64,000 bases of DNA from Pseudomonas guariconensis (GTDB lineage: Bacteria > Pseudomonadota > Gammaproteobacteria > Pseudomonadales > Pseudomonadaceae). The stretch is from positions 248,001 to 312,000 of the forward strand of contig NZ_FMYX01000006.1 in the NCBI RefSeq assembly GCF_900102675.1. Direction: 5' to 3'. The notes under the pieces were generated by a model. The model was not told the origin of the DNA. It ran no database searches and worked only from the letters and a program-made list of their open reading frames with translations. Each line of letters begins with the position of its first letter. Positions within the stretch are counted from its first letter, which is position 1. Shown here piece by piece: positions 54,016-60,939 of this stretch. Position numbers and translations under genes: made by a program.

Positions 54016-54029
54016 TTGACGCCCGTCAA
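54016..54029 (+). promoter_or_regulatory. ANR/FNR box 2, class II position
   Basis: TTGACGCCCGTCAA is a second perfect inverted repeat of the same type. The possible -10 (TACCTT, 54052-54057) would put transcription start near 54064, so the box is centred close to -41.5, the usual position for activation by ANR or Dnr. Confidence 0.7.
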
Positions 54030-54095
54030 TTTTTTCCACTCCCGCATTCGTTACCTTGCATCCATCGGACAACGGCAAACGAACGGGAGGCCGAC

Positions 54096-54212
54096 ATGTT
54101 CTTCGACAACGTGGTTATCGCCGGTGTGGTAACGGTCGGGTTGATGTTGGTGTTCTTCGCCGGTCTGGGCATTTTCATCTGGAAGGACTCGAGCAAGCGC
54201 AAGTCGCGCTGA
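54096..54212 (+). CDS. ccoM: CcoM-like small subunit of cbb3-type cytochrome oxidase
   Basis: A 38-residue protein, MFFDNVVIAGVVTVGLMLVF then FAGLGIFIWKDSSKRKSR, with one membrane helix (about 6-28) and a basic tail. It closely resembles CcoM, the small single-helix subunit of the cbb3 oxidase of P. stutzeri (from memory, same length and start MFVDNVVxAGVVTVGLM). CcoM assists oxidase assembly or stability at low oxygen. Two ANR boxes upstream fit low-oxygen control. GGGAGG precedes the ATG. The ccoNOQP genes are not in the window. Confidence 0.75.
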   Translation: MFFDNVVIAGVVTVGLMLVFFAGLGIFIWKDSSKRKSR

Positions 54213-54245
54213 TCCTTCCCGATTCACGAGCACGCAAGGCATTTA

Positions 54246-54271
54246 GGGCGACTTCGGTCGCCCATTTTTTT
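54246..54271 (+). terminator. terminator of the ccoM-like gene
   Basis: GGGCGAC-TTCG-GTCGCCC followed by A and seven T residues, about 33 bases after the stop. The small gene is therefore a separate transcript. Confidence 0.9.
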
Positions 54272-54337
54272 GCCTGTGTTTTCGCTATCCGCGTAACTGC
54301 TGATGCAGATGGAGCGGGAGTGGATCCAGAATGATGC

Positions 54338-54349
54338 TTAGCTAGCTAA
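54338..54349. promoter_or_regulatory. 12-bp palindrome before the efflux operon
   Basis: TTAGCTAGCTAA is a perfect palindrome 72 bases upstream of the FUSC gene start, in the only non-coding region before it. It could be an operator for the efflux genes; the regulator is unknown. Confidence 0.3.
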
Positions 54350-54421
54350 TCAAACGATTCCGCTTTATCCTTGCGCCGTTGTCTATCTTTCATCCATTAC
54401 CGCTGCGCAAGGCCCGATTCC

Positions 54422-56410
54422 GTGCCCATCACCCTCACGGCCCTTTTTGCTCCCACCCCCCTCGCTGTCAAGTTCGCCATCAAGACCTTGCTCGGTGGGG
54501 GGCTGGCGCTGTGGCTGGCCATGCGTTGGGGCCTGGAGCAACCTTCCTGGGCGTTGATGACGGCTTTCATCGTGGCCCAGCCGCTGTCTGGCATGGTGGT
54601 GCAGAAGGGCCTGGCCCGGTTGGCTGGGACCTTGGTAGGCACGTTCATGTCGGTGGTGTTCATGGGGCTGTTCGCCCAGACACCGTGGTTGTTCCTGCTC
54701 ACTTTGGCGTTGTGGCTGGCGCTGTGTACGGCGGCGTCCACCCAATTACGTAGCGCCTGGGCTTACGCCTTCGTGCTGGCCGGCTATACCGTTGCGATCA
54801 TCGCCTTGCCGGCGATCAACCATCCGCTGCAAGTGTTCGACCAAGCGGTGGCACGCTGCACGGAGATCTGCCTGGGGATCGTCTGCGCCACCGCCACCAG
54901 CGCCTTGCTCTGGCCGCTGCGGGTCGAACAGCAGCTCGCAGGCCAGGCACGCCAGGCCTGGCAGAACGGCCTGCAGGCATGCAGCGCCATGCTCGGTGGC
55001 GAAGACGAAGCGCGTAAGGGGCTGTTGGAAATTCTGGGACGAATCGTTGCCATCGATGCCCAGCGCGAACACGCCTGGTTCGAAGGACACCGCGGCCGTC
55101 AGCGCGCCCGGGCCATTCGTGGATTGAGCCAGAAATTGATGATGCTGCTGCGTATTTCGCGATCGGTGCGGCGCCAATGGAGCCAGCTTGACGAGACCGA
55201 GGCCGGTCGGCTGGCGCCATGGCTGGAAGAGGTTCGCGCACAGTTGATCGCGCCTGAACCCGCGAACCTGCTGCTGTTGCGCCAGCGCCTCTGGGATGCA
55301 GCCCATGACGGGCAGATCAGCTCTGCCGAGCATTACTGCCTGGCGCGCCTGACTCTGTTGCTGGATTTTGCCATGGCTGCGACCCAGGCTTTGCAGGACG
55401 TGGAGCAGGGCAGGGCTCCCAAAGAAGTGTCCCAGAGCCTGGCCGCTCACCGGGATTTGCCGTTGGCGCTGTTGTTTGGGTCGCGCAGCGCCTTGGCGTT
55501 CCTGGCCATGAGCAGTTTCTGGCTGGCCACTGCATGGCCGGCGGCACCGGGTGGATTGGTGCTCACTTGTGTGGTCTGCAGTTTGTTCGCCAGCCGTGAG
55601 AACGGTGCGCAGATCGGGCTGAGTTTCCTGCGCGGGATTCTCCTGGCAATCCCAGTGGCGTTTCTGGTGGGACAGATCCTCCTGCCACAGTGGAGCAGCT
55701 TCGCGATGCTATGCCTCGGGATGGGCGTGCCGCTGTTCTTCGGTGCTTTGGGCATGGCGCACCCGCGCACAGGCGCCACGGCGACCTCTTATTGCCTGCA
55801 TTTCATCGTGCTGGTGGCGCCACTGAACACCATGCATTTCGATGTGGCTGCCATGCTCAACAGCGCCCAGGCCATGTTGATCGGTGTGGGGGCGGCGGTG
55901 TTGGCGTTTCGGCTGCTGGTGCTGCGTCATCCGGCCTGGCTCGGTCGGCGTCTGCGCAAGGCGACTCAGGGCGATCTGGTGCGCCTGACCCGCCGTGACC
56001 TGCGGGGAGCCGATAGCTGGTTCGGCGGGCGCATGGCCGACCGTCTGATGCAGCTGGCGCGACACGCCAGCGAGCTGCCGGAGGCTGAGCGCAAGCGTTG
56101 GGACGATGGGTTGCACGGCCTGGATATCGGCGATGAGCTGGTGCATCTGCGCATGTGCCTTGCCGTCGCTCAGGCGCCGTTGGCTGCAGCCGAGCGTCAT
56201 TACTTGCAACAGTTGGAAGCAGTGCTCGCCAGCGGCCCGGCGCCGGGCCGTGGTCAGCGCCTGGACGCGGCCAGCGAGCAATTCATCGAGGCCCTGCGTC
56301 GCCAGCCGCCAAGCGACCCGCTACACCTGGCAATTGGCGCGGTGCTGCAACTGCAAAGAAGCTGGGGCAACTGGTGCCGCCGGCAGGAGGAAATCCATGG
56401 GCTTGCGTGA
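54422..56410 (+). CDS. FUSC/AaeB-family inner-membrane exporter subunit
   Basis: A 662-residue protein with two groups of membrane helices (about 15-150 and 350-500) and cytoplasmic domains between and after them, the FUSC/AaeB layout. Motif LAVKFAIKTLLGGGLALWLA is near the N-terminus. GTG at 54422 is the likely start; TTG at 54371 is upstream. With DUF1656 and the HlyD-type gene it makes an AaeBXA-like efflux set, which in E. coli exports aromatic carboxylic acids. It overlaps the DUF1656 gene by 14 bases. Confidence 0.88.
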   Translation: MPITLTALFAPTPLAVKFAIKTLLGGGLALWLAMRWGLEQPSWALMTAFIVAQPLSGMVVQKGLARLAGTLVGTFMSVVFMGLFAQTPWLFLLTLALWLALCTAASTQLRSAWAYAFVLAGYTVAIIALPAINHPLQVFDQAVARCTEICLGIVCATATSALLWPLRVEQQLAGQARQAWQNGLQACSAMLGGEDEARKGLLEILGRIVAIDAQREHAWFEGHRGRQRARAIRGLSQKLMMLLRISRSVRRQWSQLDETEAGRLAPWLEEVRAQLIAPEPANLLLLRQRLWDAAHDGQISSAEHYCLARLTLLLDFAMAATQALQDVEQGRAPKEVSQSLAAHRDLPLALLFGSRSALAFLAMSSFWLATAWPAAPGGLVLTCVVCSLFASRENGAQIGLSFLRGILLAIPVAFLVGQILLPQWSSFAMLCLGMGVPLFFGALGMAHPRTGATATSYCLHFIVLVAPLNTMHFDVAAMLNSAQAMLIGVGAAVLAFRLLVLRHPAWLGRRLRKATQGDLVRLTRRDLRGADSWFGGRMADRLMQLARHASELPEAERKRWDDGLHGLDIGDELVHLRMCLAVAQAPLAAAERHYLQQLEAVLASGPAPGRGQRLDAASEQFIEALRRQPPSDPLHLAIGAVLQLQRSWGNWCRRQEEIHGLA

Positions 56411-56603
56411 GTGGGCGCTGGGCGGCGTATTGCTCAGCCCGTTTCTGGTCTATGTGCTGATGGCCCTGGCGCTTACCGGATTGCTGCGTCTGGTGGTGCA
56501 GGCCACGCCTTTGGGGCGCTGGATCTGGCACGAAGCATTGTTCGATGCCGCATTGTTCGTTTGTGTTCTGTCCCTGGTGGTGCACCTGCTAGGGCCTTTG
56601 TAA
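56397..56603 (+). CDS. DUF1656 (AaeX-like) small membrane protein
   Basis: A 68-residue protein with two membrane helices (about 8-30, ALGGVLLSPFLVYVLMALAL; and about 46-66). AGGAGG stands 7 bases before ATG at 56397. DUF1656 proteins always lie between the FUSC and adaptor genes of AaeBXA-type exporters. Its start overlaps the end of the FUSC gene. Confidence 0.9.
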   Translation: MGLREWALGGVLLSPFLVYVLMALALTGLLRLVVQATPLGRWIWHEALFDAALFVCVLSLVVHLLGPL

Positions 56604-56615
56604 GGAGTGAAGTCC

Positions 56616-57482
56616 ATGCGTACAGCCGTACGTACCCTGGTCACCCTGTGTGTGGTGGCGCTGGCGGTGTTCGCCGGTTACCAGCTCTGGCAGTACTACA
56701 TGCTCACCCCCTGGACGCGGGACGCACGGGTCCGCGCGGACGTGGTGGTCATCGCCCCGGACGTCTCCGGATGGGTACGCGAGCTGAAGGTCCATGATAA
56801 TCAGCAGGTCAAGGCCGGCGATGTGCTAATGAACATCGACCGCGAGCGCTTCCAGGCCGCCTACGACCAAGCCAGCGCTGTGGCCGAAACCCGTGCCCAG
56901 CAATTGCGCCTGCGTGAGCGCGAGGCGGCCCGGCGCACTGCGCTCGGCCCAGAGGCCATCAGCGCTGAGCTGCGCGAGAACGCCCAGATCAACGCGGCGA
57001 TCGCCCGTGGTGAACTGCACGAAGCCCAGGCACAGCTGCAGGTGGCCAAGATAAACCTGGACCGCAGCGAAGTGCGTGCGCCGCGCAGCGGGCACATCAC
57101 CAACCTGCGTCTGGCCCAGGGCAACTACGTCAACACCGGGCAATCGGTGATGGCCTTGGTGGACGACTCGACTTTTTATATCCAGGCCTATTTCGAGGAG
57201 ACCAAGCTGTCGCGCATTCGCGTGGGCGACCCGGTCAAAGTCTGGTTGATGGGCGCAGGTGAGTCGATCGATGGGCACGTGGAAAGCATCAGCCGCGGCA
57301 TCACCGACAGCAACAGCAATCCCGACAGCCAGTTGCTGCCGGAGGTCGAGCCGACCTTCAACTGGGTGCGCCTGGCCCAACGGATCCCGGTGCGCATTCG
57401 TCTTGACCAGATCCCGGAGGGCATGAACCTGAGCGCGGGCATGACGGCCAGCGTGCAGGTTCATGAGCAGGCGCAGCGCTGA
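56616..57482 (+). CDS. HlyD/AaeA-type periplasmic adaptor
   Basis: A 288-residue membrane-fusion protein: N-terminal membrane anchor (about 8-30), biotinyl-lipoyl-like domain (VVVIAPDVSGWVRELKVHDN then VLMNIDRERFQ), a helical hairpin (about 85-145), and the second lipoyl half RSEVRAPRSGHITNL. It bridges the FUSC pump to an outer-membrane channel. AAGGAG lies 8 bases before ATG at 56616; a GTG at 56607 is too near to that site. No outer-membrane partner gene is linked. Confidence 0.9.
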   Translation: MRTAVRTLVTLCVVALAVFAGYQLWQYYMLTPWTRDARVRADVVVIAPDVSGWVRELKVHDNQQVKAGDVLMNIDRERFQAAYDQASAVAETRAQQLRLREREAARRTALGPEAISAELRENAQINAAIARGELHEAQAQLQVAKINLDRSEVRAPRSGHITNLRLAQGNYVNTGQSVMALVDDSTFYIQAYFEETKLSRIRVGDPVKVWLMGAGESIDGHVESISRGITDSNSNPDSQLLPEVEPTFNWVRLAQRIPVRIRLDQIPEGMNLSAGMTASVQVHEQAQR

Positions 57483-57490
57483 GCGCCGGC

Positions 57491-58249
57491 TTAGAGGAAC
57501 ATGCCGCCGGATACTTCCAGCCGTTGGCCGGTAATCCAGCCGTTGCCGTCTTCGAGCAGCAGGGCGATTGCCGCGCCGATGTCATCGGGCAGACCGACCC
57601 GGCCCAGGGCTGTGTTACCGGCAATGAAGTCATTGACCTGCTGGTTGTCGCGAACCACGCCACCGCCGAAGTCTGTCTCGATCGCCCCAGGGGCCAGGAT
57701 GTTCACACGAATGCCCCGGGCTCCTAGCTCCTTGGCCTGGTAGCGGGTCAGCACCTCCATCGCACCTTTCATGGCCGCGTAGGCGGCATAGCCAGGCAGG
57801 GCGAAGCGGGTCAGGCCGGTGGAGATATTGACGATGCTCCCGCCATCGACCATCAGCGGCAACAGGCGCTGGGTCAGGAAGTACGGCCCTTTGAGCTGGA
57901 TGTTGAGCAACTGGTCGAACTGGGCCTCGCTGGTCTCGGTGAACGGCACGTTCAGCCCGATGCCGGCATTGTTTACAAGATAGTCGAAACGCTCCCGGCC
58001 AAAGTGCTGTCGCAGGGTCTGGCCTACACGCTCGGCGAAGGTCGCGAAATTGGCGTTGTCACTCACATCCAATTGCAGCATGGCGGCTTTCACTCCGGCC
58101 AGTTCCAGGCGGCGTGCGAGCGCTTGGGCTTCGTCGGCCTTGCTGTGGAAGGTGCCGATGATGTCGATGCCTCGCGCGGCCAAGTGTTCTGCGGCGTTCT
58201 TGCCCAGGCCTCGGCTGGCGCCGGTGATCAAAGCGAGTTTGCGGGTCAT
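57491..58249 (-). CDS. short-chain dehydrogenase/reductase
   Basis: A 252-residue SDR enzyme with NAD(P) motif TGASRGLG (9-16), NNAG at 93-96, and catalytic Ser143, Tyr157 and Lys161 (YAAMK). HSKADEAQALARR after the second strand suggests NADP preference. The end ITGQRLEVSGGMFL is typical. The substrate is not known. It is divergent from the LysR gene, which probably controls it. ATG at 58249 gives MTRKLALITGAS. Confidence 0.92.
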   Translation of the reverse strand: MTRKLALITGASRGLGKNAAEHLAARGIDIIGTFHSKADEAQALARRLELAGVKAAMLQLDVSDNANFATFAERVGQTLRQHFGRERFDYLVNNAGIGLNVPFTETSEAQFDQLLNIQLKGPYFLTQRLLPLMVDGGSIVNISTGLTRFALPGYAAYAAMKGAMEVLTRYQAKELGARGIRVNILAPGAIETDFGGGVVRDNQQVNDFIAGNTALGRVGLPDDIGAAIALLLEDGNGWITGQRLEVSGGMFL

Positions 58250-58313
58250 GTCGGTTACCTCGTTGATGGCTGTGGGTAACAGACTATTGGTCTGCACAGG
58301 GGTGATAAATCCG

Positions 58314-58329
58314 GTATTTATGGAAATAC
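58314..58329. promoter_or_regulatory. palindrome in the SDR/LysR intergenic region (candidate LysR box)
   Basis: GTATTTATGGAAATAC is an inverted repeat (GTATTT, 4-base gap, AAATAC) in the 99 bases between the divergent genes. The form fits the T-N11-A type of LysR-binding site. Confidence 0.5.
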
Positions 58330-58348
58330 TGTTCGAATATTTTGGACA

Positions 58349-59281
58349 ATGAGCGACGTTTCAATGAACAAGCTGGAGCTGCTCCGCACTTTCGTCAGGG
58401 TCAGTGAACTGTCCAGTTTCACCCTGGCCGGCGACAGCCTGGGGTTGCCGCGATCAACAGTGTCTGAGCAGATTCGGGCGCTAGAGCATCTGCTGGGCAC
58501 CCGGCTGTTCAACCGCACCACCCGACGTGTGCAGGCCACTCAGGACGGCATGCTGTTGTATGAGCGCAGCAAGAATCTGCTGTCGAGCATGGAAGAAATC
58601 GAGGGGCTGTTTCGTGCTGACGATGTTGATCTGACGGGGCGTTTGCGCATCGATTTGCCGACCATGATGGCCAGGCAAGTGATCATTCCGGCGCTGCCTG
58701 GGTTCCTGGATCGCTACCCGCGTCTGGAGGTGGAGATCAGTTGCACCGACCGGCGGGTTGATCTACTGCGCGAAGGCTTCGACTGTGTGCTGCGAATTGG
58801 TGTGCTGAACGACCTGGACGTGGTGGCGCGACCGGTTGGCCAATTGAGCATGCGCAACTGCGTAAGCCCAGGGTACCTGGCGCGTTACGGTGAGCCGCGC
58901 AGCCTGGAGGATCTGGCTGAGCATCGCCTGGTTCATTACGTCGGCACCCTGGGCGCGCGCAGCCCAGGGTTCGAATACGAGCGCAACGGACAAGTGCATG
59001 TCCAGGCCATGACAGGTGCCGTGACCGTGAACAACGCCGAGGCCTACTCGGCGGCCTGTCTGGCAGGCCTGGGGCTGATCCAGGTGCCCGCTGTGGGCGT
59101 CGCCAATCATCTGCGTAGTGGTGCGCTGGTCTGTGTGCTGGAAGGGTTTCAGGCCCAAGCCATGCCGGTGTCGTTGTTGTACGCCCGGCAGCGGCATGTA
59201 CCGCGCCGAGTCCAGGTGTTCATGAACTGGCTGGCCCAGGTGCTGGCGTCCCAGGTCGATCCACAGGCAGACGAAAACTGA
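58349..59281 (+). CDS. LysR-family transcriptional regulator
   Basis: A 310-residue LysR protein. The N-terminal winged helix-turn-helix reads LLRTFVRVSELSSFTLAGDS then PRSTVSEQIRALEHLLGTRL; the effector-binding domain (about 95-300) follows, with CRGFDCVLRIG-type segment EGFDCVLRIGVL. It sits divergent from the SDR gene with a palindrome between. ATG at 58349 and ATG at 58364 are both possible starts. Its last 62 bases overlap the convergent histidine kinase end. Confidence 0.92.
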   Translation: MSDVSMNKLELLRTFVRVSELSSFTLAGDSLGLPRSTVSEQIRALEHLLGTRLFNRTTRRVQATQDGMLLYERSKNLLSSMEEIEGLFRADDVDLTGRLRIDLPTMMARQVIIPALPGFLDRYPRLEVEISCTDRRVDLLREGFDCVLRIGVLNDLDVVARPVGQLSMRNCVSPGYLARYGEPRSLEDLAEHRLVHYVGTLGARSPGFEYERNGQVHVQAMTGAVTVNNAEAYSAACLAGLGLIQVPAVGVANHLRSGALVCVLEGFQAQAMPVSLLYARQRHVPRRVQVFMNWLAQVLASQVDPQADEN

Positions 59282-60434
59282 ACAGCGTCCCCGTCTGCGG
59301 ATTGGACACGACGTCCATACGCCCACCGTGGGCCAGAGCAATCTGGTTGGCGATGTACAGCCCAAGGCCCAGCCCTTGTTGCGGCCTGTTGGAGAGCGGC
59401 CGGGAAAACGGCTGGAACAATTGCGCCAGGGTATGCGCCGGGATCGGCTCGCCCAAGTTGTGCACGCTGAGCACGAAAGTGCCGTCACGTACGGCGGCGG
59501 TGATGGTCACCGGCCCATCGGGGGCGCCGTGGGTCAGGGCATTGGCAATCAGATTGGAAAGTAGCTGCATCACTCGTTCCCGGTCGCAATACAGTCCGCC
59601 CAGATCGCCGATGTTCAGCACCATCTGGCGCTGCGGATGGACACGCTGCAATTCCGAGGCGACGTGGCTGAGCGCGCCATGCAGATCGTGGCAGGGCTGC
59701 ACGTTAAGTGTGATGCCGGCACCGAGGCGACCACGGGCAAAGTCCAGCACATCACGCACCAACTGCGAGGCACGTTTGCCGGAGGTTAGGATGTGTCGTG
59801 CGATGACACGGTTACGCTCATCCTGCAGGCGCTGGATGAGCAGTTCGGCACCGGCGGTGATGGCGAACAGCGGATTGCGCAGATCATGACCGAGGACGGC
59901 GATGAACTGCTCGCGCACTTCGGCCATGGCCCGTTCCTTCTGAAGGGCGCGCTCGGTGCGCTGGGCGCTTTGTTCGCTTTCTATCTGGATCGCCAGCAGC
60001 CGGGCAAAGGACTCCATCATGGGCTGGATTGCGCTGCCTTTGAGCGGTGCGGGCTGTGAGTCGAAGGCGATGATGGTGCCGAAGAAACTGCCATCGGTGC
60101 GCAGCACCGGCACCGAGATGTAGCTTTCGAAGCGGTAGATCCGCGGTGCGTGATGCTGGCAGTACTGCTCGTCCAGGCTGGCTTGGTCGATCACGATGGT
60201 CTGCTGGCTGCTGCGGGTTTCCTGGCACAGGGTAGTGGTCACGTCCAGTTCATCACCAGGTCGCAGGCCCATGCCCAGGTTGTCCAGTACGGCGCAGGCG
60301 ACCCAATTGTTCTCGGTGACCCGTGCTACGGCAGCAAAACGCAGGCCTGTGGTCTCGCAGATCACTTGCAGGATGGCCGGAACGGCGTTGATGCGGCCAA
60401 TGATGGCGATGTCGGCACTGAGGTCGATGGCCAT
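59220..60434 (-). CDS. GAF-domain sensor histidine kinase
   Basis: A 404-residue soluble kinase without membrane segments. An N-terminal GAF domain (about 15-155; FESYISVPVLRTDGSFFGTI) is followed by HisKA with phospho-acceptor His183 in LGHDLRNPLF and an ATPase domain (N-box NLIANALTHG, G2-box GLGLGLYIANQ). It could sense a small ligand or redox state. There is no receiver domain and no response regulator next to it. The last 62 bases overlap the LysR gene. Confidence 0.9.
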   Translation of the reverse strand: MAIDLSADIAIIGRINAVPAILQVICETTGLRFAAVARVTENNWVACAVLDNLGMGLRPGDELDVTTTLCQETRSSQQTIVIDQASLDEQYCQHHAPRIYRFESYISVPVLRTDGSFFGTIIAFDSQPAPLKGSAIQPMMESFARLLAIQIESEQSAQRTERALQKERAMAEVREQFIAVLGHDLRNPLFAITAGAELLIQRLQDERNRVIARHILTSGKRASQLVRDVLDFARGRLGAGITLNVQPCHDLHGALSHVASELQRVHPQRQMVLNIGDLGGLYCDRERVMQLLSNLIANALTHGAPDGPVTITAAVRDGTFVLSVHNLGEPIPAHTLAQLFQPFSRPLSNRPQQGLGLGLYIANQIALAHGGRMDVVSNPQTGTLFSFRLPVDRPGTPAPGPASS

Positions 60435-60609
60435 GACGGTCCGATGTCCGTGGCGGTAGGAAGATCAGTCTAGCGGGCCGATGGTGGGAGCATGGAAAAA
60501 CTTGGCGAACGGTCTGCCACTTGCGCTAGGCTGGCCGTGCGCGTCGCCCGAGAAGAGGCGACCGCTCCCGCCCGGCGTGCGTCCTTTCGACATCAATTGC
60601 GAGGTACGT

Positions 60610-60930
60610 ATGACCATCACATCCCTGGATATCTGCAATGCCGCCGACCAGCTCATCGGCTTCGTCGGCTACCACGGCAAGCGCGGCACCCATATCGTGC
60701 GCTTTAGCGAAGACGCCTTCGGCATGGATGTGGCCGATGAAAGCATCACACCCTGCAGCGAATTCGTCTGGCGCCCTGTGCAAGGCGCCCGCATGGCCCT
60801 GTGCCGCGAGCGCCTGGCACTGTTGTTGGCCCAGCATGTGGATGATCGGCTTAATATCGGCGAGCCGCTGCGCCTCTACCTGCGTCGTGGGGATCTTCCG
60901 GAGATCATCGCCGAGCGCCGGTTGCGTTGA
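60610..60930 (+). CDS. hypothetical small protein
   Basis: I do not recognise this 106-residue protein. It starts MTITSLDICNAADQLIGFVG after GAGGTACGT. It has two Cys (DICNA, SITPCSEF) and a regular alternation of charged and hydrophobic residues, suggesting a compact globular fold. The C-terminus RLYLRRGDLPEIIAERRLR is basic. It is divergent from the histidine kinase and convergent with the CHASE4 gene (9 bases apart). Confidence 0.65.
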   Translation: MTITSLDICNAADQLIGFVGYHGKRGTHIVRFSEDAFGMDVADESITPCSEFVWRPVQGARMALCRERLALLLAQHVDDRLNIGEPLRLYLRRGDLPEIIAERRLR

Positions 60931-60939
60931 ATGCAAGGC

